DNA of 64,000 bases from Floricoccus tropicus (GTDB lineage: Bacteria > Bacillota > Bacilli > Lactobacillales > Streptococcaceae), in the NCBI RefSeq assembly GCF_001832905.1, contig NZ_MKIR01000012.1, positions 310,001 to 374,000 of the forward strand. Reading direction: 5' to 3'. Positions 8,349 through 16,969 of this stretch are shown here, in pieces. Position 1 is the first letter of the stretch, and the number at the start of each line of letters is the position of its first letter. A program made the translations under genes and the position numbers. Under the pieces are notes generated by a model. That model ran no database searches, was not told the DNA's origin, and saw only the letters and a program-made list of their open reading frames with translations.

Positions 8349-9208
8349 ACTAGCTTCTCACCTTTTACGGTATAGAGCATCAGGTCTTCTAGGCTTGCAT
8401 TTTCAATAACTAAATCCTTAAATACTTTTCGTATTTCATGCTTATTATTTATGAGTACCTTATAAGAATAATCGTCCTTGCGATAAGCTACTACATCTTC
8501 TGGTGACAAAGCCTGTAAAGTATTCAAACCACATGTCACTATTCCAAAGTTCTCCTGAATTTCATCATAATCTCTGATAAAGACAAGTTTCCCATGATTG
8601 ATGAAAGCTACATAGTCCGCAATCTTATCTAAATCGCTAGTTATATGGCTAGACATAATAACAGTGTGTTCCTCGTCTTCACTATAGTCACGTAAAATAT
8701 CCAAAATCTCATCCCTAAAAATCGGGTCCAATCCACTAGTTGCCTCATCAAGAATCAATAACTTAGTATCGTGACTCAAGGCAACGGCGAATTCAAACTT
8801 CATCTTCATCCCTCGTGAGAATTCCTTAAGTTTTTTATCCTTGGGCAAATTGAAATTCAGTAAATAGTTTTCAAACTTACCATTATCCCAGGTTTTATAT
8901 ACATATTTCATAAAGCCACTAACAAGTTTTGGTGTAAACTCTAAATCAAAGTGAGTTTGGTCGAAAATTACTGCTATTTCTTCTTTAATTTCCTTTTGAT
9001 TTTGCTCAAAGTCTTTACCGAAATATTGGAGAGTGTCGTAGCTTGAATTAATAATCCCTAAAATAGCGTTGATGAATGTCGATTTCCCTGCTCCATTTTC
9101 TCCGACCAGTCCAAAGATACTTCCTTGTGGAATTGATAGACTGATGTCACCTAGAGTGAAATCCTTATATGACTTGCTTAAATTTTTAACAACAACTGCA
9201 CTTTTCAT
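8345..9208 (-). CDS. ABC transporter ATPase, YtrB/PmtA type
   Basis: The 287-residue nucleotide-binding subunit has Walker A GENGAGKST near residue 38, Walker B LLILDEATSGLDP and the switch region MSSHITSDLDK. The ABC signature is the degenerate form EFSRGMKMKF instead of LSGGQ, which is usual in the YtrB/BcrA-like branch. A C-terminal extension of about 80 residues follows the core. Its start codon overlaps the stop of the regulator gene by one base, and its stop overlaps permease copy 1. It is the only ATPase in the operon and would have to serve all the permeases. Confidence 0.94.
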   Translation of the reverse strand: MKSAVVVKNLSKSYKDFTLGDISLSIPQGSIFGLVGENGAGKSTFINAILGIINSSYDTLQYFGKDFEQNQKEIKEEIAVIFDQTHFDLEFTPKLVSGFMKYVYKTWDNGKFENYLLNFNLPKDKKLKEFSRGMKMKFEFAVALSHDTKLLILDEATSGLDPIFRDEILDILRDYSEDEEHTVIMSSHITSDLDKIADYVAFINHGKLVFIRDYDEIQENFGIVTCGLNTLQALSPEDVVAYRKDDYSYKVLINNKHEIRKVFKDLVIENASLEDLMLYTVKGEKLV

Positions 9209-9585
9209 TAATCTTCCTCCGAGTATAACAATTCCATAGTTTTGAGTAATTCAGCAAGGGAAATTCCATTTTCCTTTGCTAAGACCACTAGGTCCCCCAT
9301 CATGTCCTCAATCCTTCTGCGATTTTCTTCAGCGATAAAATCCTTATTACTATTTGATACAAATGTTCCCTTAGCTGGAATTGTTTCAATGAATCCATCA
9401 GCAAGCAATACTTCATATGCCTTCTGTGTCGTTATGACACTAACATGAAGGCTTTTTGCGAGTTTTCTCATCGACGGTAGGGCCTCACCAGATTTAAGCT
9501 CACCCTTCATTATCAACTCCTTTATTTGGGAAACAATCTGCTCATAGATTGGTTTATCAACCGAACTACTGATAATTATTTCCAA
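9208..9585 (-). CDS. GntR-family repressor, YtrA subfamily
   Basis: The 125-residue protein has an N-terminal winged helix (KPIYEQIVSQIKELIMKGELKSGEALPSMR, shown here as two runs: KPIYEQIVSQIKELI and MKGELKSGEALPSMR) and only a short helical tail, the YtrA layout, with no ligand-binding domain. The start is TTG at 9583-9585, chosen because GGAG lies 7 bases upstream and the helix-turn-helix is complete from there. Such regulators repress their own operon, with an adjacent ATPase and permeases as targets. The perfect dyad at 9603-9627 lies across the promoter of this gene and is the obvious operator. Confidence 0.93.
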   Translation of the reverse strand: MEIIISSSVDKPIYEQIVSQIKELIMKGELKSGEALPSMRKLAKSLHVSVITTQKAYEVLLADGFIETIPAKGTFVSNSNKDFIAEENRRRIEDMMGDLVVLAKENGISLAELLKTMELLYSEED

Positions 9586-9602
9586 AAGAGTACTCCTTTT
9601 TA

Positions 9603-9653
9603 ACTGTACTTAAGTTACAAGTACAGTATATACAAATAAAATGTACAGGTCAA
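9603..9653 (-). promoter_or_regulatory. Promoter and GntR/YtrA operator of the permease-array operon
   Basis: On the minus strand TTGACC (9648-9653), a 17-bp spacer and TATACT (9625-9630) make a strong vegetative promoter. A perfect inverted repeat with 9-bp arms, ACTGTACTT at 9603-9611 and AAGTACAGT at 9619-9627, separated by 7 bp, overlaps the -10 and start site. A further TGTACA sits in the spacer at 9642-9647. GTAC-containing dyads are typical targets of YtrA-type repressors. Binding would block the polymerase, so expression should need an inducer that releases the repressor. Confidence 0.8.
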
Positions 9654-9765
9654 GTAAAAAATTAACAAAATAAAAAAAGATGTTAATTACACACCTTCTT
9701 TCAAATCTATTGTCATAATATAATCATCTATACTTAATAATTTCCATAAATTTCCCAATCTTAAA

Positions 9766-10287
9766 TTATAAAAGTTTTAAAAATCTTCCATTCCATATAT
9801 CTTCATAAAAATTTATAGTATTTTCTGCTGACATATAATCATTATCATATGTTGTAGAGAGTCCTTTAACCATTTGTAAATCGTATCCAAGACCATGAGC
9901 AAACTTTATAGTTGAATCAACACAGAACTGAGTTTGAGCACCACAAATTTCAAGTGATTTGGCATTTATTCTTTGTAAAATCTCTTGGAGATTTGTCTTA
10001 TAAAAGGAATTAGCATGTTTCTTTTGAACAAAATAACTTCCTTTTTCGCTCTTTAACTGGTCAACAATTTCCCAATCAGTTTGACCTTCTGTAAGAATTT
10101 CATCATTATGTTGGATGAATATAATTGGAAGTCCTTGACTATAATATTGGTCAATTCTTTCATTAACGCCCTTAATGACCTTATCAAAATTATAAATTTG
10201 ATAATCCTTACCGTCCCACTCAAAATCACAAACACCTTTCTGGAGGTCAATAACTAATAATGCATCGACTAGATTATTCTTTGTCAT
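9766..10287 (-). CDS. Isochorismatase-family cysteine hydrolase
   Basis: The 173-residue Rossmann-like enzyme shows the family triad: Asp14 in VIDLQKG, a lysine at 89-90 in the QKKHANSF segment and Cys122 in TQFCVDST. Family members hydrolyse amides such as nicotinamide, or vinyl ethers such as isochorismate; the substrate cannot be fixed here. It lies 3 bases after a GNAT gene, so the two are co-transcribed. No zinc-site residues of the nicotinamidase kind are obvious, so I would not call it PncA. The nadV gene in this window would in any case make a nicotinamidase dispensable. Confidence 0.88.
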   Translation of the reverse strand: MTKNNLVDALLVIDLQKGVCDFEWDGKDYQIYNFDKVIKGVNERIDQYYSQGLPIIFIQHNDEILTEGQTDWEIVDQLKSEKGSYFVQKKHANSFYKTNLQEILQRINAKSLEICGAQTQFCVDSTIKFAHGLGYDLQMVKGLSTTYDNDYMSAENTINFYEDIWNGRFLKLL

Positions 10288-10289
10288 AC

Positions 10290-10790
10290 TTATATCTCCC
10301 TCTTATATCGTAGTGTTTTGGTTGCTTTTGCATCAAGCCAGTTGTCTTGCTCAGACTGAAAAATAAATCCTCGTGCTTCGTAAAATGGTATTCCTTTTTG
10401 ATTTTCTTTGACTACTGAAACCCACTGAGTAGTTGCACCCCAATCTTTTTGTTGGTCGGTCACAGCCCCAAGTAACAAACTGCCGATTCCTTCATTCCTT
10501 CTAGTTGGGTCAAGATAGATAACAAAAAGTTCACCTGTTTCATCGCCCGTCATTCCACCACCTGCTGCTCCAACAACCTGGTCACCATCAAGAGCCACAA
10601 AGTAGCCACCCCAATCTTTAGATGAATTCTCAACTTCCTTCAAAACACGCTCGTCATTATAAAAGTCACTAATCACCTTTTCAATATATTCTTGCGTGTG
10701 CAGGTCCACATAAGTTGCCCGGTACCCATCACTACAAACGCTCACAATTCCTTCAACATGCTCAGGTCTTGCTCGAACCACTTCAATCAT
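10290..10790 (-). CDS. GNAT-family N-acetyltransferase
   Basis: The 166-residue protein has the GNAT acetyl-CoA site around RRNEGIGSLLLGAV, preceded by the strand LFVIYLDP and followed by FYEARGF, the usual order of motifs A and B. The substrate is unknown. It is the first gene of a pair with the isochorismatase-like gene and carries its own ribosome-binding site (AAAAGG). Confidence 0.88.
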   Translation of the reverse strand: MIEVVRARPEHVEGIVSVCSDGYRATYVDLHTQEYIEKVISDFYNDERVLKEVENSSKDWGGYFVALDGDQVVGAAGGGMTGDETGELFVIYLDPTRRNEGIGSLLLGAVTDQQKDWGATTQWVSVVKENQKGIPFYEARGFIFQSEQDNWLDAKATKTLRYKREI

Positions 10791-10821
10791 AAAATGCCCC
10801 TTTTCTTTTCATTTTACCACA

Positions 10822-11295
10822 TTATTTTATATCTTGAATAGTTCCTACTGGGAAAATACCTCTGAAAATCTTCCTGACTATTGGTCCTGCGATAAAAATT
10901 TGCAAGGGAAGAGCCATTACAAAATTTCTAGGAATATTTATCAGCCAAGCTTTAAACAAATTATAATTCAATCCATTGTGCATAATAGCTCCAAATAAAG
11001 ACATACAAATTACCATTCCTGTAACCATGCAAGTTGAAATGATTAATATTTTTAAAATAAGTGGACTATCTTCCTTAATAAATTTAAAGGCGAGTCCTTT
11101 AGCATTTGGAGATACCAAATAAACGTCACAAATAAATCCTACAATCAAAGCAAGTGGTAAACTTACCCATGCTCCTATAAATGCTTGACTAGAGAACCCT
11201 ATCTCTAAAACAATATTGTAAACACTCATGATATAAACCATGAAGAAACACATTAAACTCGTGTAAATCAAGCTTTCTTTTTTATTAATCGGCAT
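10822..11295 (-). CDS. DUF2798-family membrane protein
   Basis: The 157-residue protein carries four membrane segments in two similar hairpins, each with a start like SLMCFFMVYIMSVYN and a motif close to W(V/L)xxxPxxx(V/A), as in DUF2798 proteins. The family has no proven function. It is a single gene with its own upstream region (11296-11512), which it shares divergently with the NAD(P)-binding protein gene. Confidence 0.78.
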   Translation of the reverse strand: MPINKKESLIYTSLMCFFMVYIMSVYNIVLEIGFSSQAFIGAWVSLPLALIVGFICDVYLVSPNAKGLAFKFIKEDSPLILKILIISTCMVTGMVICMSLFGAIMHNGLNYNLFKAWLINIPRNFVMALPLQIFIAGPIVRKIFRGIFPVGTIQDIK

Positions 11296-11471
11296 ACAAA
11301 ACCTCTTTCAATTTTTTTGACATTGATTATCATAGCAAATTAAAAAATTTCTCGTAAGTACTTTTTGTGTCTTTTCTCCACTCATGAATTATATATAAAT
11401 ATCAATTTTTTACTATATGTATCAAATATCTTTTTTTACAATCTCCTACAAGTAATCGCTTTCCACATTCA

Positions 11472-11480
11472 TGTTATAAT
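11472..11480 (+). promoter_or_regulatory. Extended -10 promoter of the NAD(P)-binding protein gene
   Basis: TGTTATAAT gives a TGN-TATAAT extended -10 about 33 bases before the ATG at 11513. The -35 at 17 bp spacing is poor, as is usual for extended -10 promoters. GGGGGA provides the ribosome-binding site. Confidence 0.6.
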
Positions 11481-11512
11481 AGGATAAACAATAAAATATA
11501 GGGGGATTTAAA

Positions 11513-12145
11513 ATGAATATTTTAATCGTCGGCGCAAATGGTCAAATCGCTAGAGAAGCAATTGACCTATATCTTGAAAATACTGATTTCAACCTCACTC
11601 TTTTTCTTAGAAACTCTAGCAGACTAGCTAGTCTTGAATCAGACCGCGTGAAGGTTATCGAAGGTGATGTAACTAATCTATCTGACCTTGTTGAAGCAAC
11701 AAAGGGAATGGATGTGGTTTATCTTAATCTTGCGGGACCTGTTGAAGAAGGTACAAAAAACGCTATCGCAGCCATGAAAGAAAATAAAGTTGATAACGTA
11801 ATCTTGATTACAACTTTAGGAATTTATGACGAAGTTCCAGGAGAATTTGGAGTTTGGAATAACGCAAATATCGGACCATATTTTGGACCATATAGAGCAG
11901 CTGCCGATGCACTTGAAGCTTCTGGCTTAAGCTATACAGTTCTTCGCCCAGCTTGGCTAACTAATAAAGACGAAATTGACTATGAAACAACTGAGAAAAA
12001 TGAACCTTTCAAAGGAACTGAAGTTTCAAGAAAAAGCGTTGCTGATTTAGTTGTAAAAGCATCACAAGATAGAGCAAAATACCATAACAAAAACCTTGGT
12101 GTTGATAAACCAGGAACAGATGGGCCAAAACCATCTTGGTACTAA
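11513..12145 (+). CDS. NAD(P)-binding (atypical SDR/NmrA-like) protein
   Basis: The 210-residue protein opens with the strand MNILIVGANGQIA, an N-terminal glycine-rich nucleotide-binding motif (GxNGxxA), then DVTNLSDL and YRAAADALEASGLSYTVLRP, the layout of atypical short-chain dehydrogenases such as YwnB and NmrA-like proteins. Catalytic Tyr-x-x-x-Lys is not present in classical form, so it may be a redox sensor or an oxidoreductase. It is a single-gene unit ending in a hairpin terminator. Confidence 0.88.
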   Translation: MNILIVGANGQIAREAIDLYLENTDFNLTLFLRNSSRLASLESDRVKVIEGDVTNLSDLVEATKGMDVVYLNLAGPVEEGTKNAIAAMKENKVDNVILITTLGIYDEVPGEFGVWNNANIGPYFGPYRAAADALEASGLSYTVLRPAWLTNKDEIDYETTEKNEPFKGTEVSRKSVADLVVKASQDRAKYHNKNLGVDKPGTDGPKPSWY

Positions 12146-12151
12146 AAAAAT

Positions 12152-12177
12152 AAAGGTAGTCTTTACAGATTACCTTT
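12152..12177. terminator. Bidirectional terminator between the SDR and NUDIX genes
   Basis: An 11-bp stem AAAGGTAGTCT / AGATTACCTTT (one G-U pair) with loop TTAC, flanked by A-rich sequence on the left and T-rich on the right. The downstream arm lies inside the end of the convergent NUDIX gene, so the hairpin can serve both strands. Confidence 0.7.
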
Positions 12178-12765
12178 TTCTTTGTCTAAAATTTCTATGA
12201 CTTGATTCAAATAGCTTAGGGCATGTGGTAAGTAATTCAATTTGTTTAAAAGTAAATTCGTGTCATTAAAATTCAAATCATAAATTTTTCCATCACTAAT
12301 TCCAGAAAAAATATTTTTTAGTTCATTAATTTTAACAAGAAAAGCACCTGCTACTTCTTCATCCTGTAAATTAATAGATGATAGAATATCCGAATTAATT
12401 TTTCCAATATATGTATGAGCAAATTCCCTATCATTAATATCTTCAGTTAATATCTCATCTGGAATAATACCGATTTTTGAAATATTTAAATCTTTTATGT
12501 AAAGACCCAGTTCCTCATATACTTCTCTTTGGAAAGCAATCTCAATATCTTCATCATGATCAATGTGACCAGCAGCTGATAAATCATAACAAGATGGAAA
12601 ATTTTTCTTGTGCTCTGCTCTTTTTTGTATCAATAAATATTCTCCATCCACTATCAAATAAAAATGAACAGTCTCATGCCACAAACCACGCTCATGAACG
12701 GTATCTCTATCTAACACCTGTAAAAAATTCATATCATCGTCAAAGGACTTAATGTATTCTGGCAT
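12163..12765 (-). CDS. NUDIX hydrolase, isopentenyl-diphosphate-isomerase-like subgroup
   Basis: The 200-residue protein has an N-terminal VHERGLWHETVHFYLI segment and a complete NUDIX box (GHIDHDEDIEIAFQREVYEE followed by LGL). The WH-T-VH signature before the box is typical of YfcD/IDI-like NUDIX proteins, which are usually annotated as possible hydrolases of unknown substrate. The C-terminal 60 residues are helical. Confidence 0.88.
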   Translation of the reverse strand: MPEYIKSFDDDMNFLQVLDRDTVHERGLWHETVHFYLIVDGEYLLIQKRAEHKKNFPSCYDLSAAGHIDHDEDIEIAFQREVYEELGLYIKDLNISKIGIIPDEILTEDINDREFAHTYIGKINSDILSSINLQDEEVAGAFLVKINELKNIFSGISDGKIYDLNFNDTNLLLNKLNYLPHALSYLNQVIEILDKEKGNL

Positions 12766-12813
12766 TTTTTAATTCCATTTCTTTTTTATAAAATATAATT
12801 ATAAGCATAAAAA

Positions 12814-14052
12814 CTACAATACATACTCAATCATCTCATCATAACCGTTTTTCTTAGCTGATAAACTTTCAACAATTTCAATGTCTGGTGCTACGCCTAT
12901 ATTATGATGAACAGTTCCATCAGGAAGTAAAACTTTTTTAGCAGTTATCTGGAAATAAGACTTTTCATTTAGTGGTATCCATGTTGGTTGACCAGTTGAT
13001 CCAGCAGAATATTCTCCAATAATTCTAGCTCTTCCCTTATTTTTAAAAATCATCGCAAAATTTTCAGCTGAAGAAAATGTAATATTATTTTGTAAAATTG
13101 AAACCTTTTTTTCTATAAGTAATCCTTTGTATTCCAAATAATAATCATTATCAATATAATTTTCCAAATACTGATGATTATAGGTTTCAATATCTCTTAT
13201 TTCTGGACTACCTTGAGAACTATTGGCAAAGGATTGCATATCAATAACTTGTCTTCCACTTAATTCAGTTTCAAATTCTCTTTCAAAAAAAGCTTGAGCA
13301 ATTTGATTTGCATAACCAGAATTACCACCTATATTATTTCGAATATCAAATATAATTTCATCTGATTTTTGCAACAAATCTAAATTATCATAAAAGTTTT
13401 GTACGATACTTTCTGACATGAAATGTTTTAAAACCACAAATATTTTATTTTCCTTCTCATAAATTTCAATGCCATCTTCTTTAACAATTTCTTTCATATT
13501 TTCATAATAAGATTTTTCGTTAGTTAACTTATCATCGTCTCTAGATGCATTAATAATGATATTTTCACCATTTTCAAACTTTATATCTAAGTACTTCGAA
13601 ACTATCATTCCAGCAAGATTCCCAAATTCTCTAAGAGCAAAATTAATCTTTGATGACCAAAAATATTTCTTAACATAAGTATCAAGAAAATCATTAGTCT
13701 TATAACCATTTATACTTTCAATTTCAAGATTTAAGAAGTTTTCATATTTTACAGATGACTTTGATATTACCAATTTCTCATCATAAATTTGCAGTTCAAT
13801 TGGATATGTTGGATAGTCTTCATATATTTTACTATATGGTCGAAAATATGTATGACCGTCTTCTAATAAATTAGTGAATTCCATTATTTGCAAGTAATAG
13901 TCCCTATCATTTTCTAGCTGACCACTAATTATTTTTTCTAATATCTTATGACACTCTATTTCCCATTTCGATAGCAAATCATCCGTCCAATAAGGAAAAA
14001 TAAACTTACTTTCATTGTAAATTCTCAGCAAATCAAATATCTTATCATCCAT
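12814..14052 (-). CDS. S41-family (C-terminal-processing-like) peptidase
   Basis: The 412-residue protein carries the tail-specific protease fold in its C-terminal half: IIFDIRNNIGGNSG, then the nucleophile region ITFSSAENFA, GEYSAGSTGQP and the closing VAPDIEI. The N-terminal 180 residues are helical and lack an obvious PDZ domain. No signal peptide or membrane anchor is seen, unlike classical CtpA, so it may act in the cytoplasm. This is closer to the small S41 hydrolases of Firmicutes with unknown substrate. It is transcribed alone. Confidence 0.85.
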   Translation of the reverse strand: MDDKIFDLLRIYNESKFIFPYWTDDLLSKWEIECHKILEKIISGQLENDRDYYLQIMEFTNLLEDGHTYFRPYSKIYEDYPTYPIELQIYDEKLVISKSSVKYENFLNLEIESINGYKTNDFLDTYVKKYFWSSKINFALREFGNLAGMIVSKYLDIKFENGENIIINASRDDDKLTNEKSYYENMKEIVKEDGIEIYEKENKIFVVLKHFMSESIVQNFYDNLDLLQKSDEIIFDIRNNIGGNSGYANQIAQAFFEREFETELSGRQVIDMQSFANSSQGSPEIRDIETYNHQYLENYIDNDYYLEYKGLLIEKKVSILQNNITFSSAENFAMIFKNKGRARIIGEYSAGSTGQPTWIPLNEKSYFQITAKKVLLPDGTVHHNIGVAPDIEIVESLSAKKNGYDEMIEYVL

Positions 14053-14113
14053 TATTTACACCCTCACTTTGTATAAAGTATATCATAAAATATATAAGGA
14101 AAGTATAAGAAAA

Positions 14114-14135
14114 AAATCCCTCAAGTGAGAGATTT
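14114..14135 (-). terminator. Terminator of cshA
   Basis: On the minus strand a 9-bp stem AATCTCTCA-type / TGAGGGATT-type hairpin with loop ACTT is followed by a run of T. It lies 8 bases after the helicase stop codon. Confidence 0.75.
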
Positions 14136-14142
14136 TGATTTC

Positions 14143-15717
14143 TTATTTATCACCACGGTTACGCATCACGAAACCAGGTTTCTTTTCTGATGCTTTAGGA
14201 TGTGATTTTTTCTTGTCGTTTGAGTAGTAGCCTTTTTTCTTATCGTTGTTACGATCGTTACGATCATTTTTACCTTTGTAACCACCGTTACGACGATTTC
14301 CACCGTTGCGATTTCCACCATTACGGTTTCCACCACCACGATTATTGCGTGAACGGCCATTACCGCCACCTTTTCCACCACCGTTAAATGGAAGTGGTTT
14401 TTCAGCTGCGATTTCAACCTTAGGTTGGTTGTCTGGATCTTTTACTTTTGCTTGTAAAAGTAAAGCGACAAGTTCTTCTGCTGAATATTTTTCAAGAAGT
14501 TTTTGAGCATCTTCATCGAATTTTCCAAGTTTACTTACTAATTTCTCGTCAGCAAGATCACGGTTAATTTCATCGAATGCTACAGATAGACTAGCTTTGT
14601 ATGCTTCTTCTTTTGTAGGAGGACGCATTCCAGTCATTTCTTTCTTAGTTAGGTTCTCAATAGCTTTAAGGTAACCCATTTCGTTATTTGTAACGAAAGT
14701 AATTGATTGACCAGATTTACCTGCACGACCAGTACGACCAATACGGTGAACGTATGATTCTTGGTCTTGAGTAATATCATAGTTATAAACGTGAGTAACA
14801 CCTGAAATATCAAGTCCACGCGCAGCAACGTCTGTCGCTACTAAAATATCAAGGTTATCATTTTTAAAGTCACGTAAAACACTTAGACGTTTTTGTTGTG
14901 CTAAGTCTCCATGAATACCTTCTGCACGGTATCCTAGAAGTTTAAGTCCACGAGTAAGTTCATCTACACGACGTTTTGTACGACCAAAGATGATTGCAAG
15001 CTCAGGACGTTCAACGTCAAGAAGACGAGTAAGAACATCAAATTTTTCAAATTCTTTAGTACGAATGTAAAATTGTTCAATGTTATCAGCTGTCATTTCT
15101 TTAGTAGCTACTTTTACATGTTCAGGATTAGTCATGAACTTAACACCGATACGTTTAATAGCATCAGGCATTGTAGCTGAGAAAAGTAGAGTTTGACGTT
15201 CATTTGGAACGCTCTTGATGATATCTTCAATATCTTCTAAGAATCCCATGTTAAGCATTTCGTCTGCTTCATCAAGAACAAGTACTTTAACTTGGTCAAG
15301 TTTAAGAGCACGACGACGGATTAAGTCTAAAAGACGACCTGGAGTACCAACAACAATATGAGTACCAGATTTAAGTCCTTTAATTTGTTTTTCGATGCTT
15401 GAACCACCATATACTGAGCGTACTTTAACGCCTTTATCACGTCCAAAACGGAATAATTCTTCTTGTGATTGTACTGCTAATTCACGTGTAGGTGCGATTA
15501 CTAATGCTTGAATACCACCATTTACGTCAATTTTATCAAGAGTAGGAAGTCCAAAGGCTGCAGTTTTACCAGTACCTGTTTGAGCTTGTCCAATAACGTC
15601 GCGTCCTGCGATTGCTAAAGGAATAGTTCCTTCTTGAATAGGTGATGGTGTTTCAAAACCTGCTTTTGTAACTGCTGACAGAATGTCTTCTGACAGTCCT
15701 AATTCATTAAAATTCAT
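14143..15717 (-). CDS. cshA: DEAD-box RNA helicase CshA
   Basis: The 524-residue helicase has all core motifs in order: Q motif (FETPSPIQ), motif I AQTGTGKT at 45-52, PTRELA, DEAD, SAT, ARGLD and HRIGRTGR. The tail from about residue 440 is a low-complexity glycine, arginine and asparagine stretch with repeated NRNGGN units that should bind RNA. Family knowledge: CshA unwinds mRNA and rRNA at low temperature and joins the degradosome in Gram-positive bacteria. The gene stands alone with a long upstream region and its own terminator. Codons in the tail are very repetitive, so open frames on the opposite strand there are not genes. Confidence 0.95.
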   Translation of the reverse strand: MNFNELGLSEDILSAVTKAGFETPSPIQEGTIPLAIAGRDVIGQAQTGTGKTAAFGLPTLDKIDVNGGIQALVIAPTRELAVQSQEELFRFGRDKGVKVRSVYGGSSIEKQIKGLKSGTHIVVGTPGRLLDLIRRRALKLDQVKVLVLDEADEMLNMGFLEDIEDIIKSVPNERQTLLFSATMPDAIKRIGVKFMTNPEHVKVATKEMTADNIEQFYIRTKEFEKFDVLTRLLDVERPELAIIFGRTKRRVDELTRGLKLLGYRAEGIHGDLAQQKRLSVLRDFKNDNLDILVATDVAARGLDISGVTHVYNYDITQDQESYVHRIGRTGRAGKSGQSITFVTNNEMGYLKAIENLTKKEMTGMRPPTKEEAYKASLSVAFDEINRDLADEKLVSKLGKFDEDAQKLLEKYSAEELVALLLQAKVKDPDNQPKVEIAAEKPLPFNGGGKGGGNGRSRNNRGGGNRNGGNRNGGNRRNGGYKGKNDRNDRNNDKKKGYYSNDKKKSHPKASEKKPGFVMRNRGDK

Positions 15718-16212
15718 TTATTCTCCAATTTTCTAAATATGGAGGATTCGGTTAAAGTTATTCTTTCAAAATATCTATAGATGTTTCAAATAGAAGTCTG
15801 ATAAGAAAGCGAACTTTCTCATACTGTCGATTATACAAAACTAGTCAACCATAATAATTCCATTGTTTATAAAACTATTACAATAATTTGCTAGTTTTAA
15901 ATCACAGCTCATTTTTATTAGTCATATGCTAATTCTAAACGCCTATAAATTATGCCCATTCAATTTATGGGCCCCTGTACCAAACACTCCATTATAAATA
16001 AGGTTAGTGCAACTTTATTAGTTTAACACAAAAATAACCGTTTAACAATCTTTATGACTTAAACAAATGAAAATGAAAATCATTTGAAGAATACTCTTTG
16101 CAAATTTTCACAAACCTTACAATTCTGTAAGAAAAAAAGCTAAAATGGTCAGATTAGTCCACAAAAAATTTTATATAATTAATATATAAATTTTATTTAG
16201 AAAGTACTTATT
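15718..16212. other. Intergenic region with the leader of cshA
   Basis: No gene is visible in these 495 bases. On the minus strand AGAAAG / CTTTCT (15804-15819) forms a hairpin closed by a UUCG tetraloop about 90 bases before the helicase ATG, and a TATAAT-like -10 lies near 15835. This suggests a structured 5' leader, as known for cold-shock helicase mRNAs. On the plus strand a TATAAT at 16174-16179 may serve the TraX-like gene. The middle (15900-16070) shows nothing I can assign. Confidence 0.45.
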
Positions 16213-16962
16213 ATGTTTAACAGAAATCAATTAAAAATCTTTTTTATGGCCCTAATGACCTTAGACCATATTGACCTCTTTGTCTCTGGTGAAACAGCAA
16301 CATTCTTTCATGCAATAACCAGACCAGTAGCTGTTTTCTTCGCTTATATGTTGGTGGAGGGTTTTCACTATACTAGAAGCAAAAAAAGGTATCTAACTCG
16401 TCTCTACCTATGGGCTGGAATTATGTATCTTGGAAATTTCATCATTAATTTGATTGTGAAGGATCCAATGTATCAGGTTCATAATAATATATTTATGACT
16501 CTAGCTGTAGGAGCAACTCTTCTATATATGATAGAAATTATTAAAGCTAAAGCCGATAATACTGCCTTAAGAATTGGATTGACTATATCTATTATTGTAA
16601 TAACCTTCCTTGGCTCTTTTCTAACTGAAGGTGGATATGTTGTTCTACCATTCATCTTGGTTTCTTACTTTACTTACGGTAAATATAAAGCGCGTGACTT
16701 GAGCTACATCGCTCTTTCTGCAGTTATTTTCTTATTATTTGATATGACACCAATACTTGATTCAAATAATGCGCGTGAATTTTGGCTTAACTTTGGCTAC
16801 AACTCTGACTGGATGTTTGTATTTGTTATTCCGTTTCTTCATCTTTATAATGGGAAAAAAGGAAGTGGCAAACCAATATTTAAATACCTATTCTATATAT
16901 ATTATCCAGCTCACTTGTGGATTATTGCCTTACTAGCGAACTATTTACAACTTAAAAAATAA
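16213..16962 (+). CDS. TraX-family membrane protein
   Basis: The 249-residue protein begins with the TraX signature LKIFFMALMTLDHID and continues with RPVAVFFAYMLVEGFHYTRS, then about seven membrane segments. TraX is the pilin acetylase of the F plasmid; chromosomal relatives in Firmicutes are putative membrane acyltransferases of unknown substrate. No conjugation genes lie nearby. It is a single-gene unit with a terminator right after the stop. Confidence 0.85.
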   Translation: MFNRNQLKIFFMALMTLDHIDLFVSGETATFFHAITRPVAVFFAYMLVEGFHYTRSKKRYLTRLYLWAGIMYLGNFIINLIVKDPMYQVHNNIFMTLAVGATLLYMIEIIKAKADNTALRIGLTISIIVITFLGSFLTEGGYVVLPFILVSYFTYGKYKARDLSYIALSAVIFLLFDMTPILDSNNAREFWLNFGYNSDWMFVFVIPFLHLYNGKKGSGKPIFKYLFYIYYPAHLWIIALLANYLQLKK

Positions 16963-16969
16963 TAATCCT

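Noticed and set aside
9766-10287. Nicotinamidase PncA
   Set aside because: The family triad is present but a nicotinamidase metal site is not evident, and NadV already gives a nicotinamide route.
14166-14506. Open frames on both strands over the end of cshA
   Set aside because: They are shadows of the low-complexity Gly/Arg/Asn tail of the helicase and have no ribosome-binding sites.
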